From Bacteroidales bacterium (GTDB lineage Bacteria; Bacteroidota; Bacteroidia; Bacteroidales; JAAUTT01): a DNA stretch of 6,010 bases. The stretch is taken from NCBI GenBank assembly GCA_012031335.1, contig JAAUTT010000310.1, positions 1 to 6,010 of the forward strand, in the 5' to 3' direction. How positions within the stretch are numbered: the stretch's first letter is position 1; the number at the start of each line of letters is the position of its first letter. A program made the position numbers and the translations under genes. Of the stretch, positions 1 through 6,010 are shown piece by piece. The notes beneath the pieces were generated by a model. It was not told where the DNA came from. It did no database searches and was given only the letters and a program-made list of their open reading frames with translations.

Positions 1-79
1 TATGGCCGATATCATGGAAGTAAATCCTGATAATTCGCCCGTATCGGTTCCGCTCAGGGAAGTATTTTACATGGAATAG
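1..79 (+). CDS. 3' end of an unidentified upstream gene (partial)
   Basis: An open frame enters from the left edge, with codons starting at position 2, and ends at a TAG at 77-79. It gives about 25 residues ending in VPLREVFYME. The stop lies 6 nt before the ATG of the rhamnosidase gene, on the same strand, which is the tight spacing expected inside a PUL operon. The tail is too short to assign to a family. From context it could be another carbohydrate-active enzyme of the same locus, but that is inference. The frame contains ATG codons at 2 and 14, so a very short stand-alone ORF cannot be excluded. The tail of a longer gene is much more likely. Confidence 0.6.
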   Translation, partial: MADIMEVNPDNSPVSVPLREVFYME

Positions 80-85
80 AAAATC

Positions 86-2851
86 ATGAACCGGAATATA
101 AAGTTATCACTTGTCTTTCTCCTGACAATATACGCCAATGTATTATCGAAGCAGCCCGAAGATTGGCCTGCCGAAACCTCAGTTACCAAACCCGGAAGCC
201 GGTGGTGGTGGATGGGAAGTGCTGTGGATGAAGCGAACCTGACAAAGAATCTGGAATCGTATGCCAGTGCAGGTATGGGCTCTATGGAAATAACGCCCAT
301 TTACGGAGTGCAGGGAAATGATTCGGCCGAGGTTGACTTTCTCAGTCAAAAATGGATGAAACTTTATAATCATACCCAAAAAGAAGCTGCCCGGCTCAAT
401 TTAAACATCGATATGAGCACAGGTACCGGCTGGCCTTTTGGCGGCCCATCGGTTAGTCTGCAAGATGCTGCATGCAAACTGATCACATTGGAATTTCAAT
501 TAAAAGAAGGCGAAACCCTTAACAAACCAATTGAAGTAATCGATACTAAGCAACAAAACGCCCGTTTGCTTAAACTTATGGCTTATCCTGAAAAAGGAAA
601 ATGTCTCGATCTTACAGCCCTGGTAACATCCCAAAAGCTAAACTGGAAAGCTCCTGAAGGAAACTGGCGACTTATTGCTGCTTTCAGTGGCAATACGTTT
701 CAGAAAGTTAAACGGCCATCGGCAGGAGGTGAAGGCTGGGTACTCAACCATTTTTCGCAAACAGCCGTGAGTAATTATCTCAACAGGTTTACCAAAGCTT
801 TTCAGGAGTCGGGAGCTACTGTTCCCCGTGCCTTTTTTAACGATTCGTACGAGGTATACGAAGCCGACTGGACTCCGGATTTGTTTGAACAATTTGAGAC
901 CCGCCGGGGTTACAAGCTCGAGGATTACCTTCCTCAGTTTTTGAGTAACCAAAGAACCGATACGGTAGCACGGATTGTTTCCGACTATCGTGAAACGCTT
1001 GCTGAGCTGCTGCTTGAAAATTTCACCCGTCAGTGGACCGGATGGGCAAATGGATTGGGAAGCCATACACGCAACCAGGCACATGGTTCTCCGGGAAACC
1101 TCATCGATTTATATGCTGCTGTTGACATTCCGGAATGCGAAGGATTCGGCCTCTCGGAATTTAATATTAAGGGACTGAGAAAGGATTCACTTACACGGCA
1201 CAACGATTCCGACCTGTCCATGCTGAAATACGCTTCTTCGGCGGCTCATATTGCCGGAAAGCCATATACCTCCTCCGAGACATTCACCTGGTTAACGGAG
1301 CATTTCCGCACATCTTTTTCGCAATGCAAACCCGATCTCGACCTTATGTTCACTGCCGGAGTAAACCATATATTTTTCCATGGAACAACTTACAGTCCTG
1401 CCGAAGTATCCTGGCCGGCCTGGAAATTCTATGCCTCGGTGGATATGAGTCCAACCAATCCCCTTTGGCATGATGCAGTGCCTTTTTTCAAATATATCTC
1501 AAGAACACAATCGTTCCTTCAGATGGGAAAACCCGATAATGATTTCCTAATCTATCTGCCTGTTTACGACATGTGGAACGATACGAAGGGTCGATTGCTG
1601 ATGTTCGATATTCATAAAATGGCAGAGCGTGCACCGGGGTTTATCGATGTAATCAATAAAATCAACGGTGCAGGTTATGATGTCGATTATGTGTCCGATA
1701 ACTTTATCCGCTCAGCTTCCTGTCTTAACAATAAAATTATTACTTTGGGCAAAAACGCTTATAAAGCCATTATAATTCCGGGCGTAAAGAAAATGCCGGC
1801 TGACGTACTCGAAAAACTCATCGCACTGGCCCGGCAAGGAGCAACCATCATTTTTGTTTCGGATTATCCATCGGATGTGCCGGGATTTGGCAAGCTAAAC
1901 GACAGGAGAAAAACATTTCGGAAGCAATATAAAAACCTGCCCGAGGTGACATTTAACCAAACAACCATCACACAAGTAGGTAAGGGTAAAATTATCACGG
2001 GTAAAGATTATACCAGTGTTCTTCAGGCCACGGGCATTGCTGCCGAAAATATGAAAAGTGAGTTTCATCTTCAGTCGGTACGCCGGTCCCATCCCGATGG
2101 ATTTCATTATTTTATTGCAGCCCTGAAACCAACCGATACCGATGAATGGATTACCCTGGGAGTGCCCGCCCAATCGGCTATATTTTACGATCCCTTAACG
2201 GGCAATAAAGGTAAAGCATCTCTCCGGCAACAGCAAGGCAAAACACAGGTGCAACTTCAACTAGCCTCCGGAGCCTCCATTATCCTGAAAACTTTTACTA
2301 ACCAAAATATAGACCTTCCTGACTGGAAATATATTGTTTCAACAGGCACTCCTGTCGATTTAAACGATGATTGGACACTTACCTTTGTTAAAAGCGTACC
2401 CGAAATAATTGACACCTTCCATCTGCCAGAACTATGTCCCTGGACCAGGATCAACACCCTCGAAACCAGGACCAACATGGGAACAGCACGTTACAGCAAA
2501 AGATTTATGCTTACCCTTGGAAGTGAAAGCGACTGGATACTAGACCTGGATGATGTTCGGGAAACAGCAAGGGTAAAGATCAATGGCGTTGAAGTTGGTA
2601 CATTGTGGTCGGTGCCATATAGAATTTCCGTAGGAAATTACCTTAAAACAGGAACCAATACCATGGAAATAGAAGTAACAGGATTGCCGGCCAACCGCAT
2701 TGCCGAAATGGACCGGCAGGGTATACCCTGGCGCAGATTCAAAGACATTAACATAGTGGACATTCATTATAAAAAAACAGGGTACCAGCATTGGGGCATC
2801 ATGCCTGCCGGTTTAAACGGAACGGTAAAACTGATCCCTGTACAATATTAA
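86..2851 (+). CDS. Secreted GH106 alpha-L-rhamnosidase
   Basis: The complete 921-residue protein resembles glycoside hydrolase family 106, which removes terminal alpha-L-rhamnose from pectic glycans such as rhamnogalacturonan. Residues 1-21 form a signal peptide (basic MNRNIK, then a hydrophobic core, cleavage near VLS-K) with no lipobox Cys, so a periplasmic location is likely. Family-like segments, in order, are RWWWMG (39-44), YASAGMGSMEI (59-69), GTGWPFGGP (113-121), FFNDSYEVYEADW (250-262), RNQAHGSPGN (329-338), SSETFTW (396-402) and GVNHIFFHGTTYSP (425-438). A C-terminal beta-sandwich-like part follows (about 815-921, with VKINGVEVGTLW and a WGIMPAGLNG ending). E398 and E440 are candidate active-site acids, by inference only. 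The start is fixed because the upstream stop at 77-79 is in the same frame and this is the first ATG after it. No clear Shine-Dalgarno site is visible. The frame is intact throughout, unlike its two neighbours. The family call is firm; the exact linkage is not shown. Confidence 0.94.
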   Translation: MNRNIKLSLVFLLTIYANVLSKQPEDWPAETSVTKPGSRWWWMGSAVDEANLTKNLESYASAGMGSMEITPIYGVQGNDSAEVDFLSQKWMKLYNHTQKEAARLNLNIDMSTGTGWPFGGPSVSLQDAACKLITLEFQLKEGETLNKPIEVIDTKQQNARLLKLMAYPEKGKCLDLTALVTSQKLNWKAPEGNWRLIAAFSGNTFQKVKRPSAGGEGWVLNHFSQTAVSNYLNRFTKAFQESGATVPRAFFNDSYEVYEADWTPDLFEQFETRRGYKLEDYLPQFLSNQRTDTVARIVSDYRETLAELLLENFTRQWTGWANGLGSHTRNQAHGSPGNLIDLYAAVDIPECEGFGLSEFNIKGLRKDSLTRHNDSDLSMLKYASSAAHIAGKPYTSSETFTWLTEHFRTSFSQCKPDLDLMFTAGVNHIFFHGTTYSPAEVSWPAWKFYASVDMSPTNPLWHDAVPFFKYISRTQSFLQMGKPDNDFLIYLPVYDMWNDTKGRLLMFDIHKMAERAPGFIDVINKINGAGYDVDYVSDNFIRSASCLNNKIITLGKNAYKAIIIPGVKKMPADVLEKLIALARQGATIIFVSDYPSDVPGFGKLNDRRKTFRKQYKNLPEVTFNQTTITQVGKGKIITGKDYTSVLQATGIAAENMKSEFHLQSVRRSHPDGFHYFIAALKPTDTDEWITLGVPAQSAIFYDPLTGNKGKASLRQQQGKTQVQLQLASGASIILKTFTNQNIDLPDWKYIVSTGTPVDLNDDWTLTFVKSVPEIIDTFHLPELCPWTRINTLETRTNMGTARYSKRFMLTLGSESDWILDLDDVRETARVKINGVEVGTLWSVPYRISVGNYLKTGTNTMEIEVTGLPANRIAEMDRQGIPWRRFKDINIVDIHYKKTGYQHWGIMPAGLNGTVKLIPVQY

Positions 2852-2863
2852 CCATAAGTCAAC

Positions 2864-4279
2864 ATGAAAAACAAAAAAAACATAATAGTATTGGTGATAT
2901 ACCTTCTGTTTTCAATCCATTTACAGGGACGAGATGCTGGCGAAGGACTGCCCGATTTCCCCTGGATAAAGGAAGTAGGAGCACATTCTTTTCCTTCTGG
3001 TAAACAGATTTTCAATGTTGCCGATTTTGGAGCAGTAGGCGATGGTGTTTTTATGAATACCGAAGCTATCCAGAAAGCCATTGATGCAGCCGAAAGTAAT
3101 GGTGGTGGCATTGTAACCTTTAACCCAGGGATATTTCTTACCGGCTCGGTATTTATTGGTAATAATGTTAATTTCCAGGTTCCCAAGGGGACTATGATTA
3201 CAGGGAGTCAAAATATTGAAGACTATAAAAGGATAGATACCCGTGTTGCCGGTGTGGAAATGAAATGGCCTGCTGCCCTGATCAACATTATCGATAAGAA
3301 AAATGCAGCCATTACCGGAGATGGTGTGATAAACGGAAGAGGGAAAATTTTCTGGGATAAATACTGGAATATGCGGAAGGATTATGATCCTAAAGGATTG
3401 AGGTGGATTGTGGATTACGATTGCGAAAGACCCCGCGGAATACTTGTATCGGGATGCGAGCAAATTACCATAGACGGCATAGTTCTTTATCAGGCAGGGT
3501 TTTGGAGCATTCATATTTTTATACTCGAAATACATTACAGTTAACGGAGTAATCATCAGCAACAACATCGAAGGCCGCGGTCCCAGCACCGATGGTATTG
3601 ACATTGATTCCTCCTCTTTTGTCCTTGTAAAAAACAGTAACATTAACTGTAACGACGATAATTTCTGCCTCAAAGCAGGTCGCGACTGGGATGGATTAAG
3701 AGTTAACCGGCCATGCGAATACATTCTGATACGCGATTGCATTGCAGGTCATGGCGACGGCCTTATTACCTGCGGAAGCGAAACATCGGGGGCATTCGGC
3801 ATATAGTGGCATACAATATGAAGGGAAGCGGAACCACCTATGGGTTAAGATTTAAAAGTACCACCAAACGCGGAGGCATCATCGAAGATATCCACCTCGT
3901 TAATATAGAAATGATTAATGTGGAAAAACCTGTTATATTCGACCTTAACTGGTACCCTGCCTACAGCAACTCGGCTCTACCGGCAGGATACGACAGCAAC
4001 ACCATTCCCGAACACTGGAAGAAAATGCTTGCCCTTGTAGATACTAAGCAAGGAACCCCCAAATTCAGAAACATAAATTTTGTAAATGTAAAAGCTACCG
4101 GAGCCTTAACCTGCTTAAGTGCTGAAGGTATCGAAACAAGCACACTCGATAATTTTTCTTTCCGAAATGTTAGTCTGCAGGGTAAAAAAGCCGGGAAAGT
4201 AATCTTCGCGAAAGACTGGAAGTACGATGGTTTCGAAATAACTGCCCCGGATAAACTTACAATTTCCAATAACCAATAA
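2864..4279 (+). CDS. Secreted GH28 polygalacturonase-type hydrolase, interrupted by two compensating frameshifts
   Basis: GH28 enzymes hydrolyse alpha-1,4- or alpha-1,2-linked galacturonate in homogalacturonan or rhamnogalacturonan on a right-handed beta-helix fold. Correcting one extra T at 3516-3520 and one missing G at 3788-3792 gives 471 residues, a normal length. Residues 1 to about 22 are a signal peptide without a lipobox Cys. FNVADFGAVGDG (50-61) is the usual start of the pectin-lyase fold. All four GH28 motifs are present in the corrected protein: STDG (D243), NDD (D264, D265), GHG (295-297) and RFK (329-331, the RIK-type motif). The three Asp residues are the expected catalytic set. 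KSTTKRGG and LNWYPAYS also resemble Bacteroidota GH28 enzymes, many of which are exo-acting. As sequenced, the first frame stops at 3542-3544, the middle frame (3522-3791) stops at 3804-3806, and the original frame then runs to TAA at 4277-4279. The gene starts 12 nt after the GH106 stop, so co-transcription is likely. Whether it is endo or exo, and its exact substrate, are undetermined. Confidence 0.92.
3516..3520 (+). other. Frameshift site 1 in the GH28 gene (one extra T in a T run)
   Basis: The run has five T where four would continue the protein as HILYSKYITVNG, the form expected for a GH28 strand just before the first catalytic motif. As sequenced, the frame reads HIFILEIHYS and stops at 3542-3544. 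From 3522 the shifted frame is open and clearly GH28. Confidence 0.9.
3788..3792 (+). other. Frameshift site 2 in the GH28 gene (one missing G in a G run)
   Basis: Five G are present where six would give GSETSGGIRHIVAYNM, the usual continuation after the GHG motif. As sequenced, the frame reads ETSGAFGI and stops at 3804-3806. Adding one G restores the original frame, which then runs to 4279 and carries the RFK motif. Confidence 0.9.
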
Positions 4280-4351
4280 TTTATTCCCTGAAAAATGGTG
4301 TGTGATTAAGGATTGAAAAGTGCTTATGACATTCGGTCTCGCTTGCTTATA

Positions 4352-6010
4352 TCAGGAAAATTTTTCTTCAGGCGGAATGAGTGATACCTTGCCATTATTT
4401 CCGTATTTTGAAGGAGAACAACCAAATTGCGCTTTGAAACATTTGCTGAAGTAGAACGGGTCTTCAATCCCTACTTTCCAGGATACTTCCGAAATGGTAT
4501 GCTTGCCTTCGAGCAGGAGCCCGGCTGCTTTTTTCATGCGTTTTATCTTAATGAGTTCGTTGGGCGAATAACCTGTCAGTCCTTTAACTTTTCTGTAGAA
4601 AATAGTACGTTTCTGACCGGCAAGCTCAGTAAACTCCTCTACCGAAAAATTTGCGTCGGACAAGTGCTCATCCAGAATTTTGTTGACAAGCAGATAAAAC
4701 TCCTTATCCCGGTTGGTGTTGCTCAGTAAGTGTTCTTTATCATGAATTTCTACCGAGAAATGCTTCCGGAGTCGTTCGCGCTGTTCAATTATATTATGTA
4801 CCCGCGAAATCAGATACTTCAGGCTAAAAGGCTTCATTATATATGCATCGGCGCCACATTCATTTCCTGCCAGCTCGGCAGATTCGGAAGACAGCGCCGT
4901 GAGCAGGATAACAGGTATATGACTGGTTTGAAAATCATTTTTAAGTCGTGATGTTACAGTAAGACCATCCAAGCCAGGCATTTTCACATCACAGATAATA
5001 AGATCGGGGTTACTGTTTACCGCCATTTCCAGACCACTGAGGCCATCATCGGCTGTTTCGGTTTTAAAATATATCCCAAGTTCCTCCGAAAGGAAAACAC
5101 GCACATCGGATTATCATCAATAATCAGTATTTTCCAGTGTTGCGGAAGAAGTGGCTTCTCCAAAATCCCATCTTCATAAATCGGTTCCACAGGCTTTTCT
5201 CCTATGATGTCGGGTACAGATTTTAATTCATTTACAACATATCGTTTATCGTTATATACCGCCGCATCCAAGGGAAGTTCCACCGTAAACACGGAACCAC
5301 CGCCGGGATTTCTGAAAAACGTACTTTGCCTTTATGTGCTTCGGTGAATTCTTTCACAAGAGACAACCCAATACCAGTGCCTTCGGAAGAGAAATGAATC
5401 TGCATAAACCGGCTAAACAGCAGATCCTGTTTTTCCACGGGAATGCCTATTCCGGTATCCCTTACCATGATAAGGAAATTCCAATCGCCTGGTCTTTCCA
5501 GAATCAGTTCCACCCTGCTATAAGCCGGTGTAAATTTAAAAGCATTTGAGAGCAGATTGTAAACAATCATTTCAACCTTGTTCCGGTCGAAGTATAACTC
5601 TTCGTCGTCAGATAAAGCCGTAAATGAATATTCGATCTTTTTCTGTTTTGCCAGCTCCTGAAAGGCATTGAAAATATCCCTGAAATAACTGTTTACCATG
5701 GTAAGTTCCAGGTTAAGGGTGAGGACATTCTGCTGAATTTTCCGGAATTCAAGAAGCTGGTCAATTAGCTGCGACATTTGCTTTGTGTTCCGGTTCAGCA
5801 TATCAATTTTTTTCTTACTGCTTTCGGAAATGTCTTTTTGTCCGGAAAGACTCTCGGCCGCAGCGCGGATCAAGGTAAGCGGAGTTCGGAATTCGTGCGA
5901 TATATTGGTAAAGAATCTCAGTTTATAATCGGTTAATTGCTTTTCCATACGCACAAGATGGTTCAACCGTGCAATTTTTAATATGATAAAAAAGCTGTTG
6001 AAAGTATCCC
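4352..6010 (-). CDS. Hybrid two-component system regulator (HTCS), C-terminal part, frameshifted twice and cut by the window edge
   Basis: HTCS proteins sense a glycan fragment in the periplasm and activate PUL transcription through a fused AraC-type domain. Reading leftwards from the edge, the frame is open from 6010. A short hydrophobic stretch (FFIILKIA) is probably the end of the transmembrane helix. The kinase follows: H-box SHEFRTPLT (phosphorylated His at 5895-5897), N-box NLLSNAFKFTP (from 5558), G1 DTGIGIP (Asp at 5457-5459) and G2 GTGIGLSL. The receiver has the acidic pair ILIIDDNP, the phospho-acceptor Asp at 4988-4990 (CDVKMPG), LLTAL, and the conserved Lys at 4832-4834 (MKPF). 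An AraC-type helix-turn-helix (about 4708-4385) includes YFSKCFKAQFGCSP, and the stop is at 4352-4354. Frameshifts near 5309-5311 and 5107 split it into three frames. Every domain keeps its key residues once these are corrected. The periplasmic sensor and the true start lie beyond the right edge. It converges on the GH28 gene and probably controls this locus. Confidence 0.94.
5107..5109 (-). other. Frameshift site in the HTCS receiver domain (one base missing)
   Basis: On the coding strand the sequence reads CCGATGTGCGTG. One more G (CCGGATGTGCGT) would give DDNPDVRVFLSEEL, a normal receiver-domain start. As sequenced, the frame reads DDNPMCVFSF and leaves the family pattern, while the correct continuation appears in another frame from about 5104 downward. 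Confidence 0.88.
5309..5311 (-). other. Frameshift site at the end of the HTCS kinase domain (one base missing)
   Basis: The coding strand has three A in GAAATCCCGG. Four A would give RFSENPGGGSVFTVELP, the usual closing strand of a histidine kinase ATPase domain. As sequenced, the frame reads RFSEIPAVVPCLRW and runs on out of frame to a stop at 5232-5234. FTVELPLDAAVYN appears in the next frame. Confidence 0.9.

Noticed and set aside
638..1084. A 148-codon minus-strand open frame inside the GH106 gene.
   Set aside because: It is entirely antisense to a well-supported enzyme gene and shows no family motif, so it is a chance frame.
2444..2477. Two imperfect 13-bp copies (ACCAGGATCAACA and ACCAGGACCAACA) 21 nt apart.
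   Set aside because: They lie in frame inside the GH106 gene, encode similar residues (TRINT and TRTNM), and look like chance or ordinary coding similarity and not a regulatory or mobile repeat.
2921..3742. A 273-codon open frame on the minus strand opposite the GH28 gene.
   Set aside because: It is fully antisense to a recognisable GH28 gene, has no recognisable motif, and its composition is what antisense codons of the real gene would give.
3516..3792. Programmed ribosomal frameshifting in the GH28 gene.
   Set aside because: It would need one shift at a T run and an opposite shift at a G run in the same short gene, with no slippery heptamer plus stimulatory structure evident. A pair of indels is far simpler.
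4287..4372. A possible bidirectional terminator: CCTGAAAAAT at 4287-4296 and a near inverted copy at 4360-4372, plus the GAAAATTTTTC stretch.
   Set aside because: The arms are more than 60 nt apart, the match is broken by an insertion, and the central palindrome is AT-only. This does not support an intrinsic terminator.
4427..4951. Two successive plus-strand open frames of 100 and 73 codons across the HTCS receiver and AraC region.
   Set aside because: They are complementary to conserved HTCS motifs, and their sequences resemble no protein family.
5964..5966. A TTG codon as the start of the kinase-bearing protein.
   Set aside because: The same frame stays open to the window edge and reads into a hydrophobic juxtamembrane segment, so the gene simply continues beyond the window.

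Overview
This window is a fragment of a pectin-directed polysaccharide utilization locus (PUL) from a Bacteroidota (Bacteroidetes) genome, probably a metagenome or draft contig. The lineage call rests on three things. There is a hybrid two-component regulator with kinase, receiver and AraC-type DNA-binding parts in one chain, an architecture typical of this phylum. A secreted GH106 and a GH28 enzyme sit in tandem. The gene starts lack clear Shine-Dalgarno sites. The genus cannot be resolved from the sequence alone.

Layout, left to right. Positions 1-79 (+) hold the last 25 codons of an unidentified upstream gene. Positions 86-2851 (+) hold a complete 921-residue secreted GH106 alpha-L-rhamnosidase. 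Positions 2864-4279 (+) hold a secreted GH28 polygalacturonase-type enzyme, 471 residues once two one-base indels are corrected. Positions 4280-4351 are a short convergent intergenic stretch with no convincing terminator. Positions 4352-6010 (-) hold the C-terminal two-thirds or so of a hybrid two-component system (HTCS) regulator, which is cut by the right edge and broken by two one-base deletions.

The three plus-strand genes are 6 and 12 nt apart and look like one operon. GH106 plus GH28 fits stepwise removal of rhamnose and galacturonate from rhamnogalacturonan-type pectin oligosaccharides. Both enzymes have ordinary signal peptides without a lipobox cysteine, so they probably act in the periplasm after import. 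The HTCS is the likely inducer-sensing activator of the locus, but its sensor domain lies outside the window.

The main oddity is four one-base indels, all in the right-hand part of the window (about 3516-5309), while the 2.77-kb GH106 gene is intact. All are in or next to short homopolymers, and the shifted frames keep conserved family motifs. Sequencing or assembly error is the most likely explanation, with recent gene decay as the alternative. In the GH28 gene the two indels cancel, and three of the four family motifs, including every catalytic aspartate, lie between them, so a naive annotation would give two fragments with no catalytic aspartate. I found no RNA gene, CRISPR array, mobile element or clearly new system here.
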